Assembly (NCBI GenBank): GCA_027924585.1
Contig: BSBM01000199.1
Span: 12,838,501 to 12,902,500, forward strand
Direction: 5' to 3'
Length of the DNA: 64,000 nucleotides
Origin: Larix kaempferi
Lineage: Eukaryota; Streptophyta; Pinopsida; Pinales; Pinaceae
Notes under the pieces: generated by a model
Databases searched by the model: none
The model's input: only the letters and a program-made list of their open reading frames with translations
What the model was told of the DNA's origin: nothing
Made by a program: the position numbers and the translations under genes
Shown here: piece by piece, positions 45,394-57,775 of the stretch
Position numbering within the stretch: the stretch's first letter is position 1
Layout of the letters: each line of letters opens with the position of its first letter

Positions 45394-46210
45394 GTGACAC
45401 AATTGCAACATGTAGTTAACCATATCACCATCAATATGGCTAACCAACAAAGAGTGATTAATGTTGTTACTCAACAAGTGGGGCTAGCACCTAAAACAAC
45501 GGATCCAACAAATGAATCAATTGTCAATGAAGAACAATACTCAATTCTCTTCCAAGAAACCCAACCTCTATCATTTGAGGATAAAAAAATCATGGCACCA
45601 TCGATTCCTGCAGAGTGACATGCGTAAATTTTATGGCTCAAATACATCAGGTGGGGTTAACCAAATGGAACATGATCTTCAAAATTTAAAAATTGGGGTT
45701 TTATATTTATGCTTAGAACACTCGCAATATGTTACCATAAATCTTATCGTTGTTATGTGCCTTGGACCCAATTTGTGAAGATCCTCCATGATAATTTTGA
45801 ACATGACAATCAATGAATGTGTAGGTTAACAAAATTACACTAGAGTGCAAGAGTTATAGACTATATTACAGTGTTTGAGCAATTGGAAATCTACATAGAT
45901 GGTCTCTCTGATTGTTTTTTTTCAGGAATTTTTTATCAATGGCCTCAAGGAGGAAATTCAATCACATGTAATTATGTAGCAACCCTCAACCTAGTTAGAA
46001 GCTAGTGATCAAGATTGAGAAGTTAAAATGGTGATCAATGCCCAACCCAAAAGACCTTTCTTTTTTACTCGCACTTCCATGACTCCCATGGCTAATATTT
46101 CTAGTACTTCCAACATGCCACCATTAAGAATCCAAAATTTATTTCCTAATGCAATGGTTGAATGTAATTTCCTTGGAATTCGCTATAATTGTGATGTAAA
46201 ATATTTGTGA
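45394..46210 (+). pseudogene. Element J gag remnant
   Basis: In shifting frames: MANQQRVINVVTQQVG, QFVKILHDNFEHDNQ, VIDYITVFEQLEIYIDGLSD and YQWPQGG-like wording. These follow the EYxxxFExLxxxxxGLxD core of chromovirus Gag. A zinc-knuckle-like IRYNCDVKYL sits near 46185. Broken throughout. Confidence 0.6.
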
Positions 46211-46419
46211 GGGAATAAATGCAAAGAATATAAATGATTCCAAATAGATGTCTCTCCACATGATCACCCATAAGATATCACCATGGATGTCACTTAAGGA
46301 CTATAAGGGGACAAGAATCCTCCACCCATAGTATAAGAACACACCTTTCAACCTCCTGAGGAGGAACCCTAAATTTGTTTCCATGCCTTGTCAAGTTTCT
46401 CAACACCCCAAACATTGAA

Positions 46420-46765
46420 GTTGATAGTCTACATCAAGCATCACAAAGTAATTGTTTTAATTGATAGTGGCAACACCCACAACTTTATTCATTAGAGAAT
46501 GGCAGGAGAAACTCATTGCCATATTGTAGAAAATTTCCAAAATATGATATCAAATGGTGGTATGATGAAATATGGGGGTCGATGTGAAAATGTGAAGCTA
46601 CAAATGGGTGACTACCATCTAAAAACCCACATTTTTTTTGTTGAAATGGGCGGTTGTGATGTAGTATTAGGGGTATAAAGGTTAATGACTTTGGGATTTG
46701 TCACCAATGATTTCAAGGACCTATCTATAAGCTTCACTAAGGAAGGGAACACATTATCTTAAAGG
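46420..46765 (+). pseudogene. Element J protease remnant
   Basis: VIVLIDSGNTHNFIH (catalytic Asp-Ser-Gly intact), ENVKLQMGDYHLKTHIFFV and GGCDVVLGV, then a stop where Gln-Trp-Leu is expected. Matches K at 54113-54350. Confidence 0.8.
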
Positions 46766-47099
46766 GATTAATTCGATTTATCTAGAAATTACCACCTCTC
46801 GTTGTATGGAGAAATTATTAAAAAAGGGACACTCAAGTATCATTGCTCAATTTAATGCCATCCAAGTCATGGGCACACCTAAACAAGACAATTAGCCCAA
46901 TTTGCAACTGGTTCTCTCTAAACATCAACATTTTTTTGACACATCCAAGGGTTACTACTAGCTTGATTGGAGCACGACCATGGTATACCCTTAATTCTAG
47001 GGAGTAAACCCCCTAACGTATGCCCTTATCAACATCATTTTTCATAAAATAAACAAATAAAAAATATCATCTAGGCACTAGTGGAGGTTGGCATCATTC

Positions 47100-48330
47100 A
47101 TTTCAACATAATCCCTTATTCATCACTTGTTATTATGGTCTTAAAAAAGGAAGGCAAATTGGCGCATATGTCTAAATTTTAGGGCTCTCAATAAGTTAAC
47201 TAACAAGAGCCCACAGGGGGTAGAATAATTGGTAATGAGTAATTGAGATGAGAAGTTGTAAATGGAAGGTCATGAGTTCAAGTCCTCCTAGGTACTTACT
47301 TAAAAAGAAGTTAACTATCAATAATAAATTTCCTATTCCAATCATTGATGATCTCTTGGATGAGCCTCATGGAGCCTAGTTCTTCATTAAACTTGACCTT
47401 CAATCTATCTACCATCAAATCCATATGAAAGAAATCCACATCCCCAAGATAAATTTCTACACCCGTAAGGGTCATTTTTAGTTCTTAGGCATTCCCTTTG
47501 GCCTCTACAGTGCTCCATCCACCTTTCAAAGCCTCATGAACAAAATCTTTCGACCCTTCCTTTGCCATTTTGTGTTGGTTTTCTTAAATTGATGATATAT
47601 TGGTATACAAGACCATGTGACATTCCAATTTTTCTTTTGGGGTTATCGATGTTGAATATTTGGGCCATATGGTGAGTTAGGATGGAGTACTTGTGGACCC
47701 CAAGAAAGTGGTAGCTATATTGCAAGACTCACCATGCCCCAAGACCCTTAAGAGCTTGTGTGGGTTCCTAGGACTTACCAGCTACTACAAAATGTTTGTA
47801 ATAAATTATGGTAAAACTGTAGCTCCTCTAACATCCTTGCTAAGAATTAATGCCTTTCAGCGGATCAACGAAGCTGAGTAGTCCTTCTCAGCCTTAAAAT
47901 ATGCCATGTGCACTACTCCAATATTATCAATGATTTATTTCACTAAGACTATTGTCTTATAATTTGACGCATCTCGATGAGACCTTGGGGCGGTATTGAT
48001 CAAATATGAACACCCTTTAGCCTTCACCAATAAGCATCTATATGATCAAAATTTGGGGAAATCCACATATGAAAAAAGAGATGATGACCATCATTCATGC
48101 AGTTGAGACATGGTACCCATATTTAATATGAAGGCATTTCTAGATCAAGAATGGCCACAATAGTTGAAAATATTTTCTGGAATAAAGGTTATTCTCACCA
48201 TAGTGGAATAAGTGGGTTACTAATATGTTGAAGTATGAACGTGGGATTATATATATAAGAAGGGTACTAAAAATGTGGTGGTTGATGCCTTGTCCAGGAA
48301 ATTTGAGGAGGAGGAGAGCAACTTCAGGGC
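47100..48330 (+). pseudogene. Element J RT and RNase H remnant
   Basis: [51 protein letters not shown], then a deletion around the catalytic FDDI, DPKKVVAILQDSPCPKTLKS, LCGFLGLTSYYKMFVINYGK and scraps of RNase H. About 80 bp of unrelated sequence near 47215-47290 interrupts between KLTNK and KFPIP. Confidence 0.78.
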
Positions 48331-48499
48331 TCCCTGTTTTCATTATCCTTACTAGTTCTAAGATGGCTCGAGTAAGCACGTCAACAATGACTGACAAATG
48401 CAACCATACAAACACTCATCCAAAGGCTTCAGGATGATCTGAACGCTCCACTAAATTATATATGGAACAAAGATACATTGAGATATAAGGAGCACATTT

Positions 48500-49580
48500 A
48501 TTAGCACATAATTCAACCTCAAAGCACCACATCTTAGAAGAGTTACATTCATTCCCCACAACAGGTCACTTGGACTATCATAAAATCTATGAGCGAATTA
48601 GGCACACCTTCATTTAGGAAGGGATGAAAACATACATCCAAAACTTTTCAGTGGCTTGTGACACTTGTCAATGACACAAGAGTGAGACGGTGAAGTCACT
48701 AGGTGCCTTGCAAGAACTTTCCATTCCCACCCATATATGGACTAATATATCTATGCATTTTATAGTGGGCTTCCTAGAGATGGTAATAAATTAGTCATCA
48801 TGGTGGCAGCAAATTGCCTTTCCAAATTGACTCATTTTTGTGCATTATCACACCCTTTTACACCAATGATCATGTCCCAAGTATTCAAGAATCAAATTTT
48901 TAAGTTACATGATATCCCACTTCCATTGTTTATGATCGTGATCCCGCATTCATGAGAAACTTTTGCCAGGAGTTGTTTAAACTTCTAGGTACCTAGTTGA
49001 AACTCAACATAGCTTATCATGCAAAAATGGATGGTCAAGCAAAAGTGATCAATAAGTGATTGGAAACCTATTTGAGATGCTTCAGATCAAAAAGGCCAAA
49101 CCAATGGGCACAATGGATTCCTCTTTCCAAATGGTGGTATAATACTACTTATCATGGAGATACCAAAAAACTCAACATAACTTATCATGCCCAAATGGGT
49201 GGTCAAGCAAAAGTGATCAATAAGTGATTGGAAACCTATTTGATATGCTTTAGATCAGAAAGGCCAAACCAATGGGCACAATGGATTCCTCTTTCCAAAT
49301 GGTGGTATAATACTACTTATCATGGAGATACCAAAATGATACAATATGAAGCAATATATGGCCATAAACCCTTGTCTGCGGTTTCCTATTTACCAAGCAC
49401 CTCCAAGGTCTCGGTAGTAGATAACACACTTGACACCAAAGAAACAATTCTCCACACACTCGAGGACAATTTGGTCATGCCTCAAAATTTAATGAAACAA
49501 CATGCTTATCAACCTTGCTCAAAGTGTTCACTTGTAGAAGGGGATCAAGTGTTTCTTTACCTTCAACCTTATAAATAGAC
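48500..49580 (+). pseudogene. Element J integrase with internal tandem duplication
   Basis: HHCC-like remnant near 48545-48680, then a catalytic core with the second Asp block (VYDRDPAFMRNFCQEL in shifted frame) near 48930-48975, then AEWWYN-equivalent PLSKWWYNTTYHGDT twice because of a 168-bp duplication (49001-49168 and 49169-49336), and YEAIYGHKPLSAVSYLPSTS to VEGDQVFLYLQPYK. The duplicated unit is 56 codons long, so the frame is kept across the junction, but a TGA in each copy (AISD-W region) breaks the protein. Confidence 0.8.
49001..49336 (+). repeat. 168-bp tandem duplication in element J integrase
   Basis: Two copies starting AACTCAACATARCTTATCAT at 49001 and 49169, each ending GGAGATACCAAAA, differing at about six positions. 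It duplicates the integrase region containing the catalytic Glu helix. Confidence 0.92.
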
Positions 49581-49839
49581 ATCACTCAAAAATTACTTCC
49601 CCTAGAAACTGGCCCCAAAGTTTTCTGGACCTTAAAAGATCATGCAATGCATTTGATAGGTGGCATATAAGCTAGCTCTTTCAGATAAATCTAAGATTCA
49701 CCTGGTCCTTCATTATCTGGCCTCAAAAAAGTGGTGGGATCTAGTTGTAAAGTGCAAACCAAGCTACTAGAACTTGACGAATAAGGTTCCATTCGGCTCT
49801 AGCCAAAAGTCATATTGGGTACCAGGGAATGTTAATTGC

Positions 49840-49960
49840 ACAGACATATAGTCAAAGAAGTCTTGATCCAGTGGAAAGATATGCAAATAGAATATTCCAC
49901 ATGGAAATTTGACGTAATTTTGCAACAATTTTCTCACCTCCAACCTTGAGGACAACACTG
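49840..49960 (+). pseudogene. Element J chromodomain remnant
   Basis: KEVLIQWKDMQIEYSTWKFD followed by ILQQFSHLQP matches the C-terminal chromodomain of element K (EVLIQWHSMQPEDATWEPLL). Chromodomains steer chromovirus integration to particular chromatin. It then runs into the purine tract. Confidence 0.75.
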
Positions 49961-49980
49961 CTCTTAAAGGGGGGAGGGCA

Positions 49981-50365
49981 TGTTGGGGTCCTACCCTAAC
50001 CCACGTTACTTTAGACTACATAGAAGTTAGTCAAATAATGTAGGCGGCCATTTCCTTTGAATAAGTTCAAGTAGTTAGTAATGGATAATTAATGTAGAAA
50101 GGGCCTATGTGTTAATTAAGGCCTATTAAGTAGTTGGGGTTTTGGCTATTGAAAGCCTATTTAAGGAGTTTGGAGGCTATGGAATGTTTTGTCAAAAATT
50201 GTTGTATTGTAGCTTTGCTCAAGTGAAAGGTCTCCCAACCTTAAGAGGTGAGTGAACATCATTTCCCATATTGGTTTTTTCATAATATAAAAGTTATTTT
50301 GCCTCATCTTTATTATCTTTTTCATTGATTATGTCAATCTGCATTATAATTTCGGATAATTCACA
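49981..50365 (+). repeat. Element J 3' LTR
   Basis: Starts TGTTGGGGTCC right after the purine tract AAAGGGGGGAGGGCA. The end is put at GATAATTCACA by likeness to K's LTR end (CTTCACA), about 385 bp. A TATTTAAGG box lies near 50158. The end is not confirmed by a second copy. Confidence 0.65.
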
Positions 50366-51605
50366 TCATTTATATATGTTTATCTTGTGGATGGTTTTAA
50401 GTTTCAAGGTTAATAACACCACATGCATGCATCTACTATTCAACCAAGCTAATTTCTTTCATGTCAGTCCTCCATTTCCTTCTCTCCTCTTCATACAATG
50501 TGGCCCACAATTGTGTTTCCTACAAGTTGTAAAGAATGAAGTTATTGATGGCATCAATTTTTTAATTCACTAATGTATTTATGAAATATAAACGAATAGA
50601 ATGAGATCAAATATATACAATCAAGTTCAATGTAAATAGATATTTTGGATAATTTGACATAAGATAAGTGAATTACTCTTTATCACCCACCTTTTTCCAC
50701 TTGTTTGAAGCAACTCCCCTTTCCTTTTGTCCTTGTCTCATTGGCCATACCAAACCACTATGCCCGGTGTGTCGTTGATTTGCTTGATGTACTCATTGGG
50801 ATAATAGAATGACTCATATACTATGTGCCCTTCTACCATAGACCTCTTAGGGTTTTCCCCTTTGTCAAACAAACCCCTTCAATTTTTTCACATGCCTCTC
50901 TAAGAACATCCAATGACATGAGGCCACCCTAGATAATTCAACCTCGTCAACTATGTGAATTAGAAGATAAATTTGCAAGTCCATGAACCTTGTGGTAAAT
51001 TCCTTCCTCAAACATACAAACAATCTATGTTTATTCTACCGTGGAATGCTAGCAAAGATTTGTCCCTAAAGGAGAAGTCACTCGACTTGTTGTTGTCTGA
51101 GAAACTGAGTGCGGTGTCTTTTTTGGGGTTTTCTTAATCCCAACCATGAGGATTCTTTTTTTTTATTAATTTATTTTCATGAAATACGTGTCTTAGGGAA
51201 ACATATTGGGCACTTCCCCTCCTTCCAAGGATGGTACCTAGGGTAACCTAGATTTTGTAGAAGCTTGATGCTTTATAAACATAGGGCTTAAGGGAGTCAC
51301 AACAATATATTCATTAAGAGATCAACATGTCACTTTAGGAATTGAACCTAGGCGGGGAAGATAACACTCATTCACATAGCAACTACCTGAGTTAGACCCA
51401 ATTAACAACCATGAAGATTAGATGTTAGGTAGATAATGAATTTTCTTAAAAATCAATAACAAATGGACAACACAAATATAGAAAATGTAACAACTTGTAG
51501 CTTTCTAATTCCTGAATTATATTATAAAAATAATGTATAATTAACAATTACTAATAAAATCTCCTTCATGGATTGTTCTTGCTCCCTTTTGACTTGGTAT
51601 TGTGA
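50366..51605. other. Intervening region, no gene seen
   Basis: AT-rich, non-coding; short scattered frames only. It is the older sequence into which K inserted, and it continues at 57776. Confidence 0.5.
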
Positions 51606-51610
51606 TTGTG

Positions 51611-51984
51611 TGTTAGGAACCCATGTCTTTCCTTTGTTAGTATATTATTTTTGGACGCATATGCTTTGTAAGTCGTCCCATAGTATTTGTTGATCCATAG
51701 TTTGTGTTATTGTTGTCTGGTGCATATGCTTTGTAAGTTGCCCGTAGTATTGTTGATCCATAGTTTGTATTGGCCCATGGTTTTGACTCGTAGTATTGGC
51801 GCCTAGACTTAGTATATAAGTGTGTGTTGAAGCCTATGAAAGCACCGTGAAGTTATTTGTATTGAGCTTGCTCAAAGGAGGTTGCCCCCTCGAAGTGGCC
51901 TGCAATCAATAAAAGTGATTTTGAGTTCTGTTATTTATGTTATCTCGTGTATTTTCATTAATTAATTGTTGCAGGTTCTTCACA
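51611..51984 (+). repeat. Element K 5' LTR
   Basis: TGTTAGGAACCC...GTTCTTCACA. TATATAAG at 51813-51820 is a probable TATA box. A roughly 80-bp internal duplication repeats GCATATGCTTTGTAAGTYG and TTGATCCATAGTTTGTRTT. Confidence 0.96.
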
Positions 51985-51986
51985 TC

Positions 51987-51998
51987 TGGTATCAGAGC
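51987..51998 (+). other. Element K primer binding site
   Basis: TGGTATCAGAGC, initiator tRNA-Met type, two bases after the LTR. Confidence 0.93.
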
Positions 51999-53061
51999 AC
52001 TTTCTTGGGCTCGTTGGGTGGAATTTCTGCCAAATTTTTTTTTCGCATCTGTTGCAAGTTCGGATCTGGAAATAATCCCTATCCGCTTAATTGTGGGAAG
52101 TACTTGGGCATAAGCCCTAAAACGCATTGTGAGGAGTACCATAGGAACCCCAAAGTAGCTGACCCATTGAGAGGACCTGCCAGCGAAAAGGGCAACGACC
52201 CCTACCTGATTGACTAGTTCCCACCCATGAGGTAAACCAAGAGCTGTCGTTTGTGGCAAACCGGTTATCAATTTTACCTGAGCCGTGGAGTGAGGGGTAC
52301 TGCCCCAATACGCAAGCCGTCAGACATAATTAGTTGCTGAGTGAAACCCCTGAACTGTTAGGAAGCCGCACATACCTGGGGTCCATATCTATTTTCAGCT
52401 GAACTGTTGCCGATCACTTCCGCGCCGTTTCAGATCCATTCTGAAAGCCGTTCCAGATCCATCCGTTTCAGATCTATTCTGAAAGTCATTTTAGATCCAG
52501 CCATTTTCGATCCATTCGACGTCGTTTCAGATCCCTCTGTTTCCGATCCCTTCCGCCCTGTTGCAGATCTATTCCTAGAAAAATAAAAATAAAAAAAAAA
52601 TAAAAAAAATAAAAAAAATAAAAATCTCCATTTTTTCGCCATATCTCCCTTGTTTTCACTATGTTTCCCTTGAAACTTCCCTGACACCCCTGTAATCCCA
52701 TTCTGCATATTTCATTCCTAAGGACCCTATCCCAAATTCCACTTCCCAAAGCTTGAAATCCCACATTTGTCTATTTTTAGGGTTTGCCATAACTTCTTCG
52801 GATTTCATCCAATCGCCTTCAAATTTTACCACATAGTTCCTTTCCTAATTCTGCTTCTTTGTCCCTCTCTAGCAAATTTTCTCATTCTTTCACCCCGCTT
52901 CTGAAATCCTCATTTTTTGCTTCCCTATCCATTCGACAGTGTCCAAAACCTAGTCAAACCCAAATTACCCTTCAGATTTTTTCCCAAATCCAGATTTTCC
53001 TTTACTGAAACAGTTTCTGTTTTTGTTTTTCTACCCACTCAAAAAAAAAAGACTCCTGGTT
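51999..53061 (+). other. Element K leader
   Basis: Untranslated. At 52420-52570 five to six diverged copies, about 25 bp apart, of a unit like CCGTTTCAGATCCATTC, then an A-rich run (52573-52625). The CCGTTTC core resembles the repeat upstream of the unrecognised minus-strand gene at 29150-29370, but I see no longer match. Confidence 0.65.
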
Positions 53062-53527
53062 ATGGTTGTCACCCGCGTAGGAGCAAAAACCATGGAAGAA
53101 GCACTTGCAGCCATCCAAGCCAAACTCCAGGATTTGGATGAAAAGTTTCTCGGCCTCCATCTTGAGCATTCAGCCATGAACAACAAACGACAGTCCGAGT
53201 CTTCATCAGATAATGGGTTCTCTTATTCTAGCAATTTTCGTGGTCTGAAGCTTGATTTTCCTCGCTTCAATGGTATTGATCCGACTGGATAGATCTATCG
53301 TGCAGAACAGTATTTCAATCTGCATAATACTTTTGATGTCAACAAAGTTCCACTTGCATCCTTTCATTTGCAACAGGAAGCTCTTCAATGGTACCGTTGG
53401 TATATCAAGGCTCATGAAGAGCCAAAATGGACAGATTTTTGGCAGCTCCTTTTGTAACGATTTGGTTCTATTGCTTTTGATGACTTCATAGGAGCCCTCC
53501 CTACACTTCGCCAAATTGGCACTGTGA
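53062..53527 (+). pseudogene. Element K Gag, N-terminal part
   Basis: MVVTRVGAKTMEEALAAIQA (coiled-coil start), then GLKLDFPRFNGIDPTG, a TAG at 53290 where the family has Trp, YRAEQYFNLHNTFDVNKVPL, SFHLQQEALQWYRWYIKAH, a TAA at 53455 and RFGSIAFDDFIGALPTLRQ. This is the chromovirus gag core. A one-base insertion at about 53525 moves the remainder to the next frame. Start: first ATG of the frame, giving a usual chromovirus Gag N-terminus. Confidence 0.9.
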
Positions 53528-56500
53528 GAGTACCAAACCGAATTTGAGAAACTAGCCAACCACACCGAAGGATTTCCTGATGACTTCTATCGGAGTTGTT
53601 TTATCAGTGGTCTAAAGGATGCAATCCGCTTTGAGGTCAAAATTTTATGTCCCAACACAATGATGGAAGCCCTGGGGTTGGCTAAGTTGGCATACGATAA
53701 GATTGTATCCCAACAACGCTCCAAACCCACTTTTGTTCCCTTCAGAAATATGGGTTCGCAATGACCTCCCATCCCGCTAGCTCCTCGACCAACTCCTATC
53801 AAGCATTTGTCTGAAATTGAGATGCAGGCACGCAGAGAAAAAGGGCTTTGTTATAATTGTGATGAGAAATTCACTCAGGGACATAGATGTGCTCAATAAA
53901 AGCTCTATCTCTTGGATATGGATTCTCCGCCTGCCACTGAAATTGGTGAAGAAGCTCCATATACAATGGATGCTCAGGTCGACATTCCGGAGCCGCTTAT
54001 TGACCCTCCGTCTCAGGATGACCATCCAGAGATATCTCTCCATGCTTTAGCTGGAATCACCACCCCCCAAACCATGCGGGTCATGGGTTACTTCAAGAAG
54101 CTTCCTCTTACAATACTCATTGATTCTGGTAGCACTCATAATTTCATTGACCCTTGGATCACCAAACAGGCTGATTTTTTTATCCATCCTTGCTCCGACT
54201 TTGAAGTCATGGTTGCTAATGGGGCCACCTTACCTTGCAAAGGTAAGTGTCGTAATGTGCGTATCTCTATGGGAGATTATAACCTACGCTCTGACATGTT
54301 TACCTTGACCTTAGGCGGATGTGATGTGGTTTTGGGCACTCAATGGCTACGCACACTTGGCCCCATCTTATGGGATTTTGCTGAACTTTGGATGCAGTTT
54401 TCCCCCAATGAACAAAAACACACATTGACAGGCTTACAACCAAGGTCTCTCAGCATCATCAGTTCACATCGCATGGAAAAACTCCTTAAGAAGAATTCAC
54501 ATGGTGCCATCGCCCAGATCCATTCCATTTAGATGCAACCATCAATGGTCTCCACTACTCCTTTGGATCTACAACAAATTCTGGATCGATATACAGGTGT
54601 CTTTGCTGAACCAGTGGGATTGCCACCTTCAAGGCCAGAGGACCATCGTATTCAGGTCCTTCCTAGAAGCGTTCCTCCCAACATCAGGCCCTATCGCTAC
54701 CCATTTCACCAAAAAACAGAGATTGAAATGCTCATTTGGGACTTACTAAAGCAAGGTATTATTCGCCCAAGCACTAGTTCCTTTTCTTCACTAGTTCTTC
54801 TTGTCCGCAAAAAATATGGGTCATGGTGCCTCTGCATTGAATTCCGAGCACTTAATCACCTCACTATCAAGGATAAGTTTCCAATTCCTATTGTTGATGA
54901 GCTTCATGGTGCTCAATTTTTCTCTAAGTTGGATCTTCGTTCTGGGTATCATCAAATTCGAGTTTATGAGGATGATATCCCTAAAACAGCTTTCCGCACA
55001 CATGATGGCCACTATGAGTTTTTGGTCATGCCCTTTGGCCTCACTAATGCTACTTCCACATTCCAGGGCTTGATGAATAAAATATTCCGGCCCTACTTGC
55101 GGAAATTCATTCTGGTATTCTTTGATGATATCCTCATCTATAGTAAAACATGGGCTGAACTTCTCCAGCATCTGGATCTTGTAATGAAACTTTTCTCTGA
55201 CCATCATCTCCACGCCAAACAGTCTAAATGTGTTTTTGGATAGAAGGAAGTCAAGTATCTCGGGCACATTATCTCTGCACAAGGGGTTTGTGTGGATCCT
55301 GCCAAAATTGCTGCCATGAACAATTGGCCGCATCCTAAGACACTCAAGAGCCTTCGTAGTTTTTTGGGGTTGACTGGCTACTACCGCAAGTTTGTCAAGG
55401 ATTATGGGAAGATTGCAGCTCCATTAATTGCTCTATTGAAAAATGATGCTTTTACATGGACACATGCTACTGAGTGTGCATTTGACAAATTGAAACAAGC
55501 TATGTGTACTACACCTGTTCTAGCTATGCTTGATTTTTCCAAGCCCTTCACTATTGAGAGTGATGCTTGCCGCAATGGACTTGGTGTTGTTCTCCTTCAA
55601 GATGAACAACCCACTGCATTCACCAGCAAAGCCCTTTCAGGTAAGAATTTAGCTGCCTCTACATATGAGAAGGAAATGATGGCTATTTTGCATGCAGTGC
55701 AGAAGTGGCGACCATACCTATTAGGGAATCATTTCTGCATCAAGACTGATCATCAGAATCTGAAATATTTCCTGGAACAATGTGTATCCTCCCCAACACA
55801 ACATAAATGGGTTAGCAAACTCATGGGTTATGACTATGAGATCACTTACAAGAAGGGTGAGGACAATATTGCGGCGGATGCTCTTTCTCGCACATTTGAT
55901 GACCAAGGTTCTCTTTCAACTATTTCTATGCCTGTTCCAAATTGGTTGCAATCTGTTCAACAGAGCTATGTCAATGACTCTTCATTATCTCAAATCATTC
56001 AACGCTTGGCCAACAACCCTTCTGTTGTACCACATTACTCTTGGGATGGTGCTTCCCTGAGATACAAGGGTCGTCTTGTGCTTCCCCAGAGCACAGATCT
56101 TCAACAAGTTGTCTTCTATGAACTCCATGCTTCTCCATCGGTAGGGCACTCTGGGTTCCTCAAAACGTATGAGTGGGCACGACGTAACTTCTTTTGGCAG
56201 GGCATGGAAAGGACAATTCAATAGATGGTGGTTGAATGTGATACCTGCTAGCGCAATAAGGGTGAAACGACACTCGTTCTGGGATTGCTCGAACCCTTGC
56301 CCATACCTACACGGATTTGGACAGATATTTCTATGGATTTCATTGGAGGGCTCCCTAAATCTTGAGGGAAGACAGTGATTTTGGTTGTGGTTGATCGCCT
56401 CTCCAAATATAGTCATTTTTGTGCTCTCATCCATCCCTATACAGCCTCCTCAGTCGCTCAAATTTTCCTGGACCAGATCTTTCGTCTTCATGGCATCCCT

Positions 56501-57367
56501 TCTTCCATTGTCTCGGATCGTGATGCGACTTTCACCAGTCATTTTTGGACAGAACTGTTTTGCCACACTGGCACCAAACTGAAGATGAGTTCAGGGTATC
56601 ACCCACAAACAGATGGTCAGATTGAAATTATCAATAAATGCTTGGAAACTTATCTTCGTTGCTTCACCTCTGAACAACAACATCAGTGGGAAAAGTGGCT
56701 CCCTCTTGCTGAATGGTGGTACAATACATCTTACCACATTGCCTCTAAAATGACCCCATATGAAGCAGTCTATGGTCAGGCATCGCCAGTTCTTCTTCCA
56801 TACACCCCCAGCAGTTCACCAGTTCAGGTAGTTGACACAATCATTCGAAACCACGATCAGATTCTTCGCATTTTGCGGGACAATCTTCACATGGCAAGAA
56901 ATCGCATGAAGCAACAAGCCGATCAACACCGTTCTGAGCGCACTTTTCAAGCAGGTGATATGGTTTTTATTCGTCTCTAGCCGTACAAGCAATCCTCCCT
57001 GAAACTCAAAGGGCGTCATAATCTCGCTCCAAAGTTCTATGGGCCATATCAGATTCTTCAGAAGATTGGGTCTGTTGCTTATAAATTGGAACTTCCTCCT
57101 TCTTCCTGCATTCATCTGGTATTTCATGTCTCTTGTCTGAAGAAAGTTCTTGGCACCAACATTAGAGGACAAACTCTTTTATCTGAACTGGAAAATGAAG
57201 GATCCATACTTTTGGAGCCGAAGGCCGTCCTCAGTAAGCGCACTCGTCACCTTCGCTCTCGCTCTATCATAGAGGTCTTAATTCAATGGCACAGCATGCA
57301 ACCAGAGGATGCTACATGGGAACCACTCCTCCAGATTCAACAACAATTTCCACATCTAAAGCTTTGA
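53528..57367 (+). pseudogene. Element K Gag C-terminus, protease, RT, RNase H, integrase, chromodomain
   Basis: A single frame of 1280 codons with no further indel, broken by stops at 53762, 53897, 54530, 55241, 56222, 56249, 56363 and 56978. In order: EYQTEFEKLANHTEGFPDDF, zinc knuckle CYNCDEKFTQGHRC (53849-53890), protease LIDSGSTHNFID (DSG 54122-54130) and GGCDVVLGTQWLRTLGP, RT GIIRPSTSSFSSLVLLVRKK, LDLRSGYHQIRV and VFFDDILIYSK (Asp pair 55124-55129), RNase H TIESDACRNGLGVVLLQ, integrase HASPSVGHSG...CDTC with TDISMDF, SDRDATFTSHFW and YHPQTDGQIEIINKCLETYL, and chromodomain SIIEVLIQWHSMQPEDATWE at the end. Gag-Pol as one frame is usual for this lineage. Catalytic residues are intact; only stops disable it. 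Confidence 0.95.
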
Positions 57368-57396
57368 GGACAAATTTTTTTCTAAGGAGGAGGGGA

Positions 57397-57770
57397 TGTT
57401 AGGAACCCATGTCTTTCCTTTGTAAGTATATTATTGTTGGACGCATATGCTTTGTAAGTCGTCCTGTAGTATTTGTTGATCCATAGTTTGTGTTATTGTT
57501 GTTTGGTGCATATGCTTTGTAAGTCGCACGTAGTATTTTTGATCCATAGTTTGTATTGGCCCATGGTTTTGACCCATAGTATTGGCGCCTAGACTTAGTA
57601 TATAAGTGTGTGTTGAGGCCTATGAAAGCACCGTGAAGTTATTTGTATTGAGCTTGCTCAAAGGAGGTTGCCTCCTCGAAGTGGCCTATGATCAATAAAA
57701 TTGATTCTAAGTTCTGTTATTTCTATTATCTCGTGTATTTTCATTAATTAATTGTTGCAGGTTCTTCACA
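57397..57770 (+). repeat. Element K 3' LTR
   Basis: 374 bp, the same length as the 5' LTR, starting after the purine tract and ending CTTCACA. TATA box at 57599-57606. Confidence 0.96.
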
Positions 57771-57775
57771 TTGTG

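Larger units (their letters stand above)
44613..50365 (+). mobile_element. Element J: chromovirus (Ty3/gypsy), heavily decayed
   Basis: Plus strand: leader, gag, protease, RT, RNase H, integrase, chromodomain, purine tract, 3' LTR. Stops and shifts occur every few dozen codons. It is a relative of element K: the order is the same and integrase wording (YEAIYGHKPL vs YEAVYGQASP) aligns. The 5' LTR is not in the right flank of D; it may be left of D or lost. Confidence 0.8.
51611..57770 (+). mobile_element. Element K: full-length chromovirus (Ty3/gypsy)
   Basis: TTGTG at 51606-51610 and 57771-57775 flank two 374-bp LTRs (51611-51984, 57397-57770). The primer site abuts the first LTR and the purine tract GGAGGAGGGGA abuts the second. 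Gag and Pol run 53062-57367 with a C-terminal chromodomain. The LTRs differ at about 20 positions by eye, roughly 5 percent, so insertion was long ago. The coding part has ten premature stops and one frameshift. Confidence 0.96.

Noticed and set aside
54821-55333. 170-codon minus-strand frame opposite the RT of K
   Set aside because: Mirror of a real coding frame; no motif of its own. The same goes for other minus-strand frames between 53200 and 57170.
51611-57770. Element K as a currently active retrotransposon
   Set aside because: Ten in-frame stops, a gag frameshift and about 5 percent LTR divergence.
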